DNA of 64,000 nt from Halomonas sp. (GTDB lineage Bacteria; Pseudomonadota; Gammaproteobacteria; Pseudomonadales; Halomonadaceae). How positions within the stretch are numbered: the stretch's first letter is position 1; every line of letters begins with the position of its first letter. Both the position numbers and the translations under genes were made by a program. Positions 28,261-36,947 of this stretch are shown piece by piece. A model generated the notes under the pieces. The model was given only the letters and a program-made list of their open reading frames with translations. It searched no databases and was not told the origin of the DNA. The stretch lies in assembly GCF_017983445.1 (NCBI RefSeq), contig NZ_JAGOBJ010000003.1, forward strand, positions 186,001 to 250,000. The letters are read 5' to 3'.

Positions 28261-28971
28261 ATGTCTCAAGCCCCTGAACCGCGCAAGACGCTCGATCCAG
28301 ATCAAGTAGCATTTTGGCTTGCTCGTCATCCCGATTTTTTTGTAGGCCGTGAAGGGCTGCTTCAGCAGCTTAAAGTCCCCCATCCACATATCGATGGCGC
28401 GGTTTCGCTGCTGGAAAGGCTAGTGCTGGATTTACGCAAACGTGCAGAAACGGCGGAAGACCGCCTTGAGCACTTGCTGGAAACGGCGAGACACAATGAG
28501 GCGCAGTACCGGCGCTTGCGGGAAACCCTGATGGTGCTGGTAGAGGCTGAAGACCGCGACGCGTTGGCGCAGGCCCTGGCCACCCAGCTAAGCGAGCGCT
28601 TTGATACCCCGGCAATGGCGCTGTGGTGCCCGGCCACGCTAAGCGATAATGAGCCGTCGATGCCCCAGCCGCCGCGGCATGTGCTGGACCAGCATGCCAG
28701 CGCGCGGTTAGCCGCGTTGCTGGACGGTAAAACCAGCCGCTGTGCCAAGCTGAGTATCAGCGACTGGAAGTGCTTGTTGCCGCATACCAAAGCTCCACGC
28801 AAGGCGGGTTCCTGCGCGGTCTCACGCCTTTCGGCAGGGGAGCCGCTAGGCTACCTGCTGTTGGCAAGCCCCAACCCGGAAAGCTACCGCGCCAGCATGG
28901 ATACCCTGTTTACCGAGTATCTGGGCGATATCGTGGCACGTTTGTTGATCCGCCTGGGCCAGCATGACTGA
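28261..28971 (+). CDS. DUF484 family protein
   Basis: A 236-aa protein of the DUF484 family (E. coli YigA), found between dapF and xerC in many gammaproteobacteria. It begins with a helical region containing FWLARHPDFF near residue 20 and a coiled coil (about 45-85), then a GAF-like alpha/beta domain. Biochemical role unknown. AAGGAG lies 7 nt before the ATG at 28261 (a GTG one codon earlier is also open). It overlaps xerC by 8 bp. Confidence 0.87.
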   Translation: MSQAPEPRKTLDPDQVAFWLARHPDFFVGREGLLQQLKVPHPHIDGAVSLLERLVLDLRKRAETAEDRLEHLLETARHNEAQYRRLRETLMVLVEAEDRDALAQALATQLSERFDTPAMALWCPATLSDNEPSMPQPPRHVLDQHASARLAALLDGKTSRCAKLSISDWKCLLPHTKAPRKAGSCAVSRLSAGEPLGYLLLASPNPESYRASMDTLFTEYLGDIVARLLIRLGQHD

Positions 28972-29875
28972 GTCGCCTCTTGCGACCGCTGTAACGGGCT
29001 ACCTGGAAGGGCTGTCCCGTTACGCAAGCCCGGCCACGGTGGTGGCTTATCAGCAGGATTTGCACGCTCTGTGCCGGTTTGCCGAGCAGCGCGAGGTCGA
29101 TGATCCTGCCACTCTGGACACTGCGCTACTGCGCGCTTTTTTAGGTACCGAGCGTAGCCGCGGGCTGGGTGCCCGCAGCCTTGCTCGGCGCCGGGCGGCA
29201 CTGTCGCGCTTTGCCGATTATCTGGTTAAGCAGGGTATTCTGGCCGATAACCCGGTCGGCCTGCTGCGTACCCCCAAACAGCCCAGCTATCTGCCGCGCC
29301 CGGTCGATGTGGATGCCCTCGCGCATTTTCTGGATAGCCCCCACGATGGCTCGCCTTTGGCGGTGCGTGACCAGGCGATGCTGGAGCTTTTCTACTCCAG
29401 CGGCTTGCGCCTGGCAGAACTTGCCGCGCTTGATCTTCATGACCTGCAGTTAAGCCGTGTACGGGTAATCGGTAAGGGAAGCAAGCCGCGCCAGGTACCT
29501 GTGGGCCAGCGTGCCCAGCATGTGCTGGCTAACTGGCTGAGCTGCCGGGCAGCGATGGCGCCGGAAGGTGAGACGGCACTGTTTGTCGGCAAGCAGGGGG
29601 TGCGGCTGGGGCACCGGGCAATTCAGAAACGCCTTGCCCAGCTCTCTGTCAGCCGGGGCTTGCCTGAGCATCTGCACCCTCACCGGCTGCGCCACTCATT
29701 TGCCAGCCATCTGCTCGAATCAAGCCAGGATCTGCGCGCGGTTCAGGAACTTTTAGGCCACGCCAATCTCTCCACCACCCAGGTATATACCCGGCTCGAC
29801 TGGCAGCATCTGGCGACCAGTTACGACTGTGCCCATCCACGCGCCAAGCGTCGCCCTTCTGGAAGTAAACCATGA
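28964..29875 (+). CDS. xerC: Tyrosine recombinase XerC
   Basis: With XerD it resolves chromosome dimers at dif during cell division. The 303-aa protein has the SAM-like N-terminal domain (1-95) and the catalytic domain with Arg in SGLRLAELAAL (near 148), Lys in GKGSKPRQVP, the HPHRLRHSFASHLLE box (near 240), and Tyr in TTQVYTRLDW (near 273). This is the cellular enzyme, not a phage integrase, as the dapF-DUF484-xerC-yigB order shows. Confidence 0.94.
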   Translation: MTESPLATAVTGYLEGLSRYASPATVVAYQQDLHALCRFAEQREVDDPATLDTALLRAFLGTERSRGLGARSLARRRAALSRFADYLVKQGILADNPVGLLRTPKQPSYLPRPVDVDALAHFLDSPHDGSPLAVRDQAMLELFYSSGLRLAELAALDLHDLQLSRVRVIGKGSKPRQVPVGQRAQHVLANWLSCRAAMAPEGETALFVGKQGVRLGHRAIQKRLAQLSVSRGLPEHLHPHRLRHSFASHLLESSQDLRAVQELLGHANLSTTQVYTRLDWQHLATSYDCAHPRAKRRPSGSKP

Positions 29876-30612
29876 CTGCACTGCAAGCCATCACGTTTGA
29901 TCTAGACGATACGCTTTGGGATAACCACGGGGTGATGCTGCGTACGGAGGAGGGTCATTACGCCTGGCTGCTTGAGGCGCTGAGCATATGGCGTGCCACG
30001 CGTCATGAGGCGCCGTTACCGCTGGGTTACGCAGAAGGCATAAAAGATTATTTACAGCGCCGCCAGCAGTTCGCCAAGGAGGTGCCTGAACGGCGCGGCG
30101 ACTTTACCTGGCTGCGCCTGCGCGCGTTGGAAGCTCAGCTGGAAGCCGAAGGCCTGCCGCGCAGTGCGGCGATTTTATGGGCGGCGGCGGCAATGAATGA
30201 GTTTCACCGCCTGCGCGTGCAGGTATCACCCCACCCAGAAGCCGCGGGTTTACTGTCGGCGTTAAGCGAGCGCTACCAACTTGCGGCGATTACCAATGGC
30301 AATATTCACCTCAAGCGCCAGCCGCTGGCCGCCTACTTTCCGGTGGCCATTGCCGCTGGCGAGCTCTTGGCCCCCAAACCTGATCACACGCCTTTTCTGA
30401 CCGCGCTCTCTAAGCTTAACGTCTCGCCGGAATGCGCCATGCACGTAGGTGACTCCTGGGCGGAAGACATTCTGCCTGCTCAGCAGCTCGGCATGCATGC
30501 GGTGTGGGTTTCAAATGATACCGACCAGGCCTTGCCGCCCAGAGTGCACCGCATTGCGCATATCAAGGAGCTGCCTGGCGTGCTTGACCGGGTGGAAAGC
30601 TCACTGACCTGA
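29872..30612 (+). CDS. yigB: HAD-family phosphatase (YigB-like)
   Basis: A haloacid-dehalogenase-superfamily hydrolase; E. coli YigB dephosphorylates FMN and some sugar phosphates. Motif I is [10 protein letters not shown] (near 9-18), motif II the AITNGN segment (near 138), and motif [20 protein letters not shown] (near 190). 246 aa. It overlaps xerC by 4 bp and its last 12 bp overlap the end of convergent engB. Confidence 0.88.
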   Translation: MTALQAITFDLDDTLWDNHGVMLRTEEGHYAWLLEALSIWRATRHEAPLPLGYAEGIKDYLQRRQQFAKEVPERRGDFTWLRLRALEAQLEAEGLPRSAAILWAAAAMNEFHRLRVQVSPHPEAAGLLSALSERYQLAAITNGNIHLKRQPLAAYFPVAIAAGELLAPKPDHTPFLTALSKLNVSPECAMHVGDSWAEDILPAQQLGMHAVWVSNDTDQALPPRVHRIAHIKELPGVLDRVESSLT

Positions 30613-31254
30613 GGTGTCTTCCTCGGGCGTGTACAGCCACTGGTCGAGTTTCTGGGAAAGCGTGTCGACGCCATCGCGCTTGAGCGATGAGAACAGCTGA
30701 ACGCTGACCAGATCTTCCCACTCTTTAAGCCGCGAGCGGACCTTTTGCAGCGCGGCGCTGGCGGGCCCTCTTTTCAGCTTGTCGGCCTTGGTGAGCAGAA
30801 TATGTACCGGCATGTTGCGCTGGTCGGCATAGCTCAGCATCATCTGGTCAAATTCGGTCAGCGGATGACGAACGTCCATTAAAAGCACCAGACCGCGTAG
30901 GCTGAAACGGCTCCGCAGGTAGTCGGATAAATGCTTTTGCCATTCGATTTTGACGGCCTCAGGCACTTTCGCGTAGCCATAACCCGGTAGGTCGACCAGG
31001 CGCAGCGACTCATTATTCATGACGCTGAAAAAGTTGATCAGCTGCGTACGACCCGGTGTGCGCGAGGTACGGGCCAGACCGTTTTGCTGAGTTAGCGCAT
31101 TGATCGCACTGGATTTACCGGCGTTCGAACGTCCCGCAAACGCTACTTCAGCGCCCGTGTCGTCCGGGCAGGTCGCCAGGGTGGGCGCGCTGATGATGAA
31201 GCTAGCGGTATGGTAGTTCAGCCGAACGACGGGGCTATCTTGGGGGGTGGACAT
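30601..31254 (-). CDS. engB: Ribosome biogenesis GTPase EngB (YihA)
   Basis: Essential GTPase for 50S assembly. The 217-aa protein from ATG 31254 has G1 GRSNAGKSS (near 38), G2/G3 [11 protein letters not shown], and G4 TKADKL (near 145). An in-frame start 48 nt upstream is weaker; AGGA sits at good spacing before 31254. Tail-to-tail overlap of 12 bp with yigB. Confidence 0.93.
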   Translation of the reverse strand: MSTPQDSPVVRLNYHTASFIISAPTLATCPDDTGAEVAFAGRSNAGKSSAINALTQQNGLARTSRTPGRTQLINFFSVMNNESLRLVDLPGYGYAKVPEAVKIEWQKHLSDYLRSRFSLRGLVLLMDVRHPLTEFDQMMLSYADQRNMPVHILLTKADKLKRGPASAALQKVRSRLKEWEDLVSVQLFSSLKRDGVDTLSQKLDQWLYTPEEDTSGQ

Positions 31255-31530
31255 GGAGTGAATCCTGAAAATCGAACCTATAAAACAGTTGGCGTTAACC
31301 ACGCGTATAATGGCATGGCACGCCGCACTGCGACGAATGACCCCGTCAGGCAGGTCAAGCGTTCTGCCAAAGCGGTGATATCTGTGGCCTGGGGCGCTAG
31401 TGTACCACCGCGCTTAAGCTAACCGCGACTAATCGACATGCTGTTGGTTTGGCTTGAATCGGGATGGGCAAACAGAGTCTGTCCAGGCGGCACGAGAACC
31501 CTCTACCATTCAATAGACGAGTGAGTTGCC

Positions 31531-32256
31531 ATGAGACTTGGGATGAGAGTTTTCAAAAAAGTTTTCAGGAGCGTTGTTAAGAATGTTGTTGAGAGCGTTG
31601 TTAAAAAAGTTGTTAAAAGGGTTGTGAAGAGCGTTGTTGGAAGGACATTGCTGGCAGGTTTAGTGGCTATATCGGGTAGCACCGGAAGCGCCTATGCCCA
31701 GCCCGAGGCCGATCCAACCGCTGGTCAGCAGAGAGCCCAGACGTGTGTGGCTTGCCATGGCCCGGCCGGTATCAGCCCTGTTGAGGCTTTTCCCCATCTG
31801 GCGGGGCAGCAAATGTCCTACCTGGCCAAGCAGATTCAAGATATTCGTGATGGTAAGCGCATCGTGCCGCAGATGATGGGTATGGTCGACGGCTTTTCCG
31901 ATCAGGATGCCTGGGATGTAGCGGCCTATTACGCCGAACAGCAAGCCAATCTGGGCCATGCCAGGGCCGATGATGCCGCTCTGCTGGCGCGCGGAGAAGC
32001 GCTTTACCGTGCCGGGGACAGTCGCCTTGGCGTGCCCGCGTGTAGCGCGTGCCATACGCCTACCGGGGGGGGGATAGGTAGCGCCGTTTATCCGGCCATT
32101 GCCGGGCAGTATCCCGCCTATACCGTTGCCACGTTACGCGCCTTTGCCTCAGGCGATAGAACGAACGACCCTAATGGCAGCATGCACGATATTGCCACAA
32201 AGCTAAGCGATGATGACATGCAGGCCGTGGCTAACTATCTCTTTGGCCTGCATTAA
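31531..32256 (+). CDS. Di-heme cytochrome c4 with repeated N-terminal leader
   Basis: Periplasmic electron carrier with two c-type hemes, C72-x2-C75-H76 and C171-x2-C174-H175, each in a cytochrome c4-like domain (241 aa in all). It likely delivers electrons to a terminal oxidase. The odd part is the start: residues 7-38 are eight tandem four-residue units of the VV(K/E)x type encoded by eight 12-bp repeats (31549-31644), ahead of a normal signal peptide hydrophobic core and an AYA|QP cleavage site near 56. A GTG at 31624 could start a normal-length signal peptide but its AAGG lies only 3 nt away. dsbA follows, fitting joint periplasmic maturation. Confidence 0.88.
   Translation: MRLGMRVFKKVFRSVVKNVVESVVKKVVKRVVKSVVGRTLLAGLVAISGSTGSAYAQPEADPTAGQQRAQTCVACHGPAGISPVEAFPHLAGQQMSYLAKQIQDIRDGKRIVPQMMGMVDGFSDQDAWDVAAYYAEQQANLGHARADDAALLARGEALYRAGDSRLGVPACSACHTPTGGGIGSAVYPAIAGQYPAYTVATLRAFASGDRTNDPNGSMHDIATKLSDDDMQAVANYLFGLH
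31549..31644 (+). repeat. Eight 12-bp tandem repeats in the cytochrome c4 leader
   Basis: Units run GTTTTCAAAAAA, GTTTTCAGGAGC, GTTGTTAAGAAT, GTTGTTGAGAGC, GTTGTTAAAAAA, GTTGTTAAAAGG, GTTGTGAAGAGC, GTTGTTGGAAGG. All are in frame and start with two hydrophobic codons. Confidence 0.95.
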
Positions 32257-32353
32257 GGTCTATTGGCTTAATTAACCCGGTTTCCTATCAGTAGGGGAAC
32301 CTGATAGCGTTATTGGTAGTCCCAGCTTCGCTTACCCTTGGAGAATTATCGCT

Positions 32354-32986
32354 ATGTTCAAAACGTTATTGGTTGCCCTGACGGGTTTAAGTCTTTCGGC
32401 GGCCGTCAGCGCTCAGGAATTGGTAGAAGGTAAAGATTACACGCTGCTGGAAGCGCCGGTCGCGACCCAAGTCGATGAAGATCAGATCGAAGTCACCGAA
32501 GTTTTCTGGTTTGGCTGCCCGCACTGCTACCGCCTGCAAACACCTGTTAGCGAGTGGTACGACACGCTGGAAGACGATGTCAGCGTAGTCCACATGCCCG
32601 CGACCATGGGCGGCAACTGGAACACGCACGCCACGGCATTTTACGCGGCGGAGTCGTTAGGCATTGAAGAAGACCTGCATGCCGATTTTTTTGATGCGAT
32701 CCACCAGGATGGCCGCAAACTGACCGATTCCGACGAGATTGCCGAGTTCTTTTCCGACTATGGGGTAAGTGAAGAAGACGCTAAAAAAGCGTTAACGTCT
32801 TTCAACGTACGTAGCGATGTCAACAAGGCCAATAGCCGCATGCGCGAAATGCGCCTGATGGGCGTGCCTGCGCTGGTAATCGATGGCCGTTTCGTAGTGA
32901 CGCCAAGCTCAGCTGGCAGCCTTGAGAACATGCCGCAAGTTGCAGAGGCGCTTATCGAGCGTGTACGCACGGAACGCGAGCAGTAA
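32354..32986 (+). CDS. dsbA: Thiol:disulfide interchange protein DsbA
   Basis: Periplasmic oxidase that introduces disulfide bonds. Signal peptide with cleavage near residue 20 (VSA|QE), thioredoxin fold with active site C55-P-H-C58 inside FWFGCPHCYR, a helical insert, and the cis-Pro loop GVPALVIDG near 175. 210 aa, normal length. A promoter region of 97 bp separates it from the cytochrome c4 gene. Confidence 0.94.
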   Translation: MFKTLLVALTGLSLSAAVSAQELVEGKDYTLLEAPVATQVDEDQIEVTEVFWFGCPHCYRLQTPVSEWYDTLEDDVSVVHMPATMGGNWNTHATAFYAAESLGIEEDLHADFFDAIHQDGRKLTDSDEIAEFFSDYGVSEEDAKKALTSFNVRSDVNKANSRMREMRLMGVPALVIDGRFVVTPSSAGSLENMPQVAEALIERVRTEREQ

Positions 32987-33021
32987 GGTTTTTTAAAACC
33001 AGGGAGTCAGGTGATAAGCAG

Positions 33022-33867
33022 ATGGTCGATATGACAGCGATGAACCAGGGAACCGGACCATTGCCTCTGCGTGAGCGGGGGCATCTTCGCCTGATGACCT
33101 TTAATTTGCAGGTTGGCATTCAGACGTCTGCTTATCATCACTACGTGACCCGCAGCTGGCAGCACTTCCTGCCTAATCCGCAGCGGGTCAAACGCCTGGA
33201 TATCATGAGTGACGTGCTGGGCCAGTTCGATGTCGTCGGTTTGCAGGAAGTCGACGGCGGAAGCTTTCGTTCCAGCCGTATCAACCAGGTCGAATACCTG
33301 GCGGCCAAGGCTGGATTTCCCCATTACTTCAAGCAATTGAACCGTAATCTGGGGCACATTGCTCAGCACAGTAACGGGCTGCTTTCGCGTCTGGTGCCCA
33401 CTAAAATCGAAGAGCACCGCCTTCCCGGTACTTTGCCGGGGCGCGGCGCCATTCACGTGCGGTTTGGTAACGGGCCGGATGCGCTGCATATCTTTGTCGC
33501 CCATTTAGCCCTCAGCCACCGCGGCCGGGTGCGCCAGCTTAATTACCTGAGCGAGATCATCCAGCCGCTGCGTCACGTAGTGGTGATGGGGGATCTGAAC
33601 TGCACGCCCGACCAGCTCCATGCTCATGAGCGGTTCAGCACTTCGCTACCCTTGCATCCCGTCACTCCCTTGTTGAGCTACCCTTCGTGGCAGCCCAGGC
33701 AGGCGCTGGATCATATTCTTCTATCGCAAACCCTGGAGGCCGCCGAGGTGCGCGTAATGGATCACCTGTTCTCGGATCACTTGCCGATTGCGGTTGATTT
33801 GCCGTTGCCAGCAGCCTGCCTGTTGGCCATTGAAAATTCGACGCCCAAGCCAAATACGACCTCGTAG
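33022..33867 (+). CDS. Endonuclease/exonuclease/phosphatase family protein
   Basis: A 281-aa metal-dependent EEP-fold hydrolase. Motifs: TFNLQVG (near 30), GLQEVDGG (near 74), HLALSHRGRVRQL (near 162), GDLNCTP (near 192) and FSDHLPIAVDL near the C-terminus. No signal peptide. Substrate could be a nucleic acid end or a phosphodiester metabolite; the sequence does not tell. AGGTGA is 7 nt before the ATG. It follows dsbA closely and ends before a strong terminator. Confidence 0.82.
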   Translation: MVDMTAMNQGTGPLPLRERGHLRLMTFNLQVGIQTSAYHHYVTRSWQHFLPNPQRVKRLDIMSDVLGQFDVVGLQEVDGGSFRSSRINQVEYLAAKAGFPHYFKQLNRNLGHIAQHSNGLLSRLVPTKIEEHRLPGTLPGRGAIHVRFGNGPDALHIFVAHLALSHRGRVRQLNYLSEIIQPLRHVVVMGDLNCTPDQLHAHERFSTSLPLHPVTPLLSYPSWQPRQALDHILLSQTLEAAEVRVMDHLFSDHLPIAVDLPLPAACLLAIENSTPKPNTTS

Positions 33868-33945
33868 TCTGCCAGGATCGTAGGCCGATAAGCGCAATTT
33901 AGGCTGCTTTTATAGCTTACCAAGACCTTTTTGGGGATGACGTTT

Positions 33946-33982
33946 GGCCCAGAATCAGCGATGATTCTGGGCCGTTTCTTTT
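33946..33982 (+). terminator. Terminator between the EEP gene and dctQ
   Basis: Perfect 12-bp stem GGCCCAGAATCA / TGATTCTGGGCC with a 4-nt loop and a following GTTTCTTTT. It ends only 15 nt before the dctQ ATG, so it may also act on transcripts entering dctQM. Confidence 0.9.
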
Positions 33983-33997
33983 CCAGGACAATTTAAC

Positions 33998-34546
33998 ATG
34001 CTCGTCAATGCCCATGAGCCGCGCTTGCTACGCTGGCTCGACTGCGTGACTGAGGGAGTGGGCCGGGCCATTGCCTGGCTGGTTGTGATCATGATGGTCG
34101 TTCAGTTCGCTATCGTCGTGATGCGCTATATGTTCGGCATGAATAGCATCATTATGCAGGAATCAGTGATGTACATGCATGCCGCTGTCTTCATGTTAGG
34201 AGCTGGTTGGACGCTACGCCACGATGGCCATGTACGAGTCGATATCTTTTATCGGCGGATGTCAGATCGTGGCCGAGCATGGATTGACCTGCTGGGCACG
34301 CTGTTTTTACTGATTCCTGTGGCAACGTTTATAGCGATCTCAAGCTTTCATTATGTCTATACCAGTTGGGTCATTATGGAGCGCTCGCCAGATGGCGGCA
34401 TCCCCGCCGTTTTTCTACTTAAATCACTAATATTGTTGATGATTGCGCTGTTGCTCATACAGGCACTAGCTCAACTGATTCGGCAGGTATTGATAATTCG
34501 CGGCAAGCTACCCAGTTCCGCCCCCGAACATGAGGAGATGATCTAG
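33998..34546 (+). CDS. TRAP transporter small permease (DctQ type)
   Basis: A 182-aa four-helix membrane protein of the DctQ family, partner of the large permease that follows. Helices near 20-42, 55-75, 95-118 and 140-165. AGGA lies 9 nt before the ATG. There is no periplasmic binding protein gene next to it, although TRAP systems need one (see findings). Its 1-bp overlap with the dctM gene points to translational coupling. Sequence differs clearly from TeaB in this window. Confidence 0.85.
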   Translation: MLVNAHEPRLLRWLDCVTEGVGRAIAWLVVIMMVVQFAIVVMRYMFGMNSIIMQESVMYMHAAVFMLGAGWTLRHDGHVRVDIFYRRMSDRGRAWIDLLGTLFLLIPVATFIAISSFHYVYTSWVIMERSPDGGIPAVFLLKSLILLMIALLLIQALAQLIRQVLIIRGKLPSSAPEHEEMI

Positions 34547-35961
34547 TGCTGGCGACTCTATTGGAATGCATGCCGCTGGTACTTTTTGCCACGGTATGCG
34601 GTGTTCTGATGCTTGGCTACCCGGTAGCACTGGCGCTTGCCGGGACGGCACTGGCGTTTGCCGGGTTGGGATTGATGCTGCAGGCTATGGGCCTTCCTGT
34701 ACCTTTTGAAGCACGTATGATGGGCGCTATGCCTAATCGGCTGTACGGTATCATGACCAACTCAACCCTGTTGGCGGTGCCGCTGTTTGTACTGATGGGC
34801 GTGCTGTTGGAGAAGTCTCGGGTTGCTGAGACGCTGCTAGATGCGATGACCATGGCATTTGGTTCGCTGCGTGGTGGGTTAGGTATTGCAGTCGTGCTGG
34901 TAGGCATGCTGCTGGCTGCCTCTACCGGTATCGTAGGAGCAACCGTGGTCACTATGGGTCTATTGTCGCTACCTACCATGCTAAAGCGCGGCTATTCTCC
35001 TGCGCTAGCGACGGGCACTATTTGTGCAACTGGCACACTTGGGCAGATCATTCCGCCCTCCATTGCACTGGTACTGCTTGGTGACGTACTTTCTAATGCT
35101 TACCAGCAGGCCCAACTTTCCATGGGTGTATGGAGCCCCAAGACTCTCTCTGTAGGCGATTTGTTCATAGGGGCTTTGATCCCCGGCCTTTTATTGGTCG
35201 TTCTTTATATCATTTATCTCTTAATAGTAGCGTGGTTGAAGCCTAGCGCAGCACCAGCGGCAGACCGCCAGTCGCTGATGCAGGAGCTTGGCCATACCGG
35301 CAGTATTTGGCCGCTGTTCTTAAAAGGATTATTGCCTCCTGTATTGCTGATCATTGCCGTTCTGGGCTCGATTCTGGGCGGCTTTGCGACACCTACTGAG
35401 GCATCCGCCGTGGGCGCCTTTGGTGCACTACTACTGGCGGCTACCAACCGGCGGTTAAGCTTTTCGATGCTGGGTGAAGTGGTGCGCTCCACCGCCCAGG
35501 TGACCAGCATGGTGTTTTTGATCCTGATTGGCGCGGCACTGTTTTCGTTGGTGTTCCGGGCGTTTGGCGGTGAAGAGTTGGTTACCCATATGTTTGAGGC
35601 GATGCCTGGTGGTGTCGTCGGGGCCACTTTAGTCGTCATGCTGGTAATCTTCCTGCTCGGGTTTATTCTCGACTTTATCGAGATCACCTTTGTGGTGGTG
35701 CCGATTGTCGGCCCGGTGCTGCTCGCCATGGGGCTTGATCCCATCTGGCTGGGCATCATGATCGCCGTTAACCTGCAGACGTCGTTCTTGACCCCGCCGT
35801 TCGGGTTTGCGCTTTTCTATCTGCGCGGCGTCACCCCGCAAAGCGTACCCACGTCGGCCATCTACCGTGGAGTTATTCCGTTTATCATCATGCAGTTGGC
35901 AATGTTGCTGGCGCTTGCGCTATTCCCGGGTCTTGCCACCTGGCTACCGTCGATCATGTAG
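34546..35961 (+). CDS. TRAP transporter large permease (DctM type)
   Basis: A 471-aa ion-transporter-superfamily permease with about 12 to 13 hydrophobic segments, translated from a GTG that overlaps the dctQ stop. Conserved DctM segments include the TLLAVPLFVLMGVLLEKS helix (near 67) and GQIIPPSIALVLLGD (near 166); FATPTEASAVGAFGALL follows near 280. Ligand unknown; large DctM proteins of this length often carry organic acids or keto acids. Only 8 bp separate its stop from thiD. Confidence 0.87.
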   Translation: MLATLLECMPLVLFATVCGVLMLGYPVALALAGTALAFAGLGLMLQAMGLPVPFEARMMGAMPNRLYGIMTNSTLLAVPLFVLMGVLLEKSRVAETLLDAMTMAFGSLRGGLGIAVVLVGMLLAASTGIVGATVVTMGLLSLPTMLKRGYSPALATGTICATGTLGQIIPPSIALVLLGDVLSNAYQQAQLSMGVWSPKTLSVGDLFIGALIPGLLLVVLYIIYLLIVAWLKPSAAPAADRQSLMQELGHTGSIWPLFLKGLLPPVLLIIAVLGSILGGFATPTEASAVGAFGALLLAATNRRLSFSMLGEVVRSTAQVTSMVFLILIGAALFSLVFRAFGGEELVTHMFEAMPGGVVGATLVVMLVIFLLGFILDFIEITFVVVPIVGPVLLAMGLDPIWLGIMIAVNLQTSFLTPPFGFALFYLRGVTPQSVPTSAIYRGVIPFIIMQLAMLLALALFPGLATWLPSIM

Positions 35962-35969
35962 GAGACGCC

Positions 35970-36791
35970 ATGACGTCCAACGTCAATGTACTGACGATTG
36001 CTGGCTCCGACCCCTCTGGCGGGGCTGGCATTCAGGCCGATTTGAAGACGTTTTCAGCGCTGGGAGCCTATGGCACCAGTGTGATTACCGCGCTGACGGC
36101 GCAAAACACCCAGGGCGTACGGGGCGTTTATCCTATTCCGGCCGAGTTTATTCACGCCCAGCTGGAAACCCTGCTGGATGATGTTGAGCTCAATGCGGTC
36201 AAAATCGGTATGGTCGCCAGCCGCGAAGTGGCTGAGGTAATTGCCGACGTGCTGCGCGGGCGCCGCCCGCGCTGGATTGTGCTCGACCCGGTAATGGTCG
36301 CCAAAAGCGGCGATATCCTGGTCGATGATGCGGGGATTCAGGCGGTGCGCGACATTCTGGTGCCGCTTGCCGATATCATCACGCCCAACCTTCCCGAAGC
36401 CGCGGTACTACTGGCGTCGCCCTTGCCCGAAAGCCTGGATGCCATGGAAGCGATGCTCCCGGGATTGACCCAGCTGGGCGCGCCTTACGTGGTGCTCAAA
36501 GGCGGCCATTTACGTGGCGAGACCTGCCCCGACCTGCTGGCGACACCTACTAGCCATGAGTGGTTGCCCGCCTCACGCATTCAGACCGATAACCTGCATG
36601 GCACCGGATGTGCGCTGTCCTCTGCCATTGCCGCCTGTTTGGCAAAGCTGCCGGCTGATGCCCCAGAGGAGGCGACTGTCGCCGCCATTGGCGATGCCAA
36701 GCGGTGGCTGCATGCAGCGCTTGAAGCCAGCGTGCGTCTTAGTGTGGGTAAAGGCCGTGGGCCGGTGCATCACTTTCATGCCTGGTGGTAA
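35970..36791 (+). CDS. thiD: Hydroxymethylpyrimidine/phosphomethylpyrimidine kinase
   Basis: Phosphorylates HMP and HMP-P for thiamin synthesis and salvage. Ribokinase-like fold, 273 aa, with GSDPSGGAGIQADLKT (near 12), TALTAQNTQGV (near 41), VLDPVMVAKSG (near 110) and the catalytic GTGCALSSAIAA (near 212). AGGAG sits on the dctM stop, making thiD look co-transcribed with the orphan TRAP permeases. thiS and thiG lie 13 kb further on. Confidence 0.93.
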   Translation: MTSNVNVLTIAGSDPSGGAGIQADLKTFSALGAYGTSVITALTAQNTQGVRGVYPIPAEFIHAQLETLLDDVELNAVKIGMVASREVAEVIADVLRGRRPRWIVLDPVMVAKSGDILVDDAGIQAVRDILVPLADIITPNLPEAAVLLASPLPESLDAMEAMLPGLTQLGAPYVVLKGGHLRGETCPDLLATPTSHEWLPASRIQTDNLHGTGCALSSAIAACLAKLPADAPEEATVAAIGDAKRWLHAALEASVRLSVGKGRGPVHHFHAWW

Positions 36792-36799
36792 TCTGCTTC

Positions 36800-36843
36800 A
36801 AACGTAGTTTAAAGCTTAGATGCGTTTTAAAACGTACTTTAAA
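36800..36843. repeat. 14-bp direct repeat pair before the UspA gene
   Basis: AAACGTAGTTTAAA (36800-36813) and AAACGTACTTTAAA (36830-36843) match at 13 of 14 bases and start exactly 30 bp apart, about three helical turns. Candidate regulator binding sites. Confidence 0.6.
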
Positions 36844-36947
36844 AATTAGTTAGCTTGCGGGATATGGCTTCGCCCACCATGCTGAGGGGTGTCTGTGTGA
36901 CGACGACTGCCTAACGGTTTGGATGCTTGTTCGAGGAGCGTTATGCC

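Noticed and set aside
28964-29875. Phage integrase and mobile element
   Set aside because: Gene order dapF-DUF484-xerC-yigB identifies chromosomal XerC; no attachment repeats or phage genes nearby.
31289-31311. TATAAT at 31306-31311 as promoter of the cytochrome c4 gene
   Set aside because: No acceptable -35 at 16 to 18 bp (the TTGGCG nearby is only 11 bp away), and it lies 220 bp from the gene.
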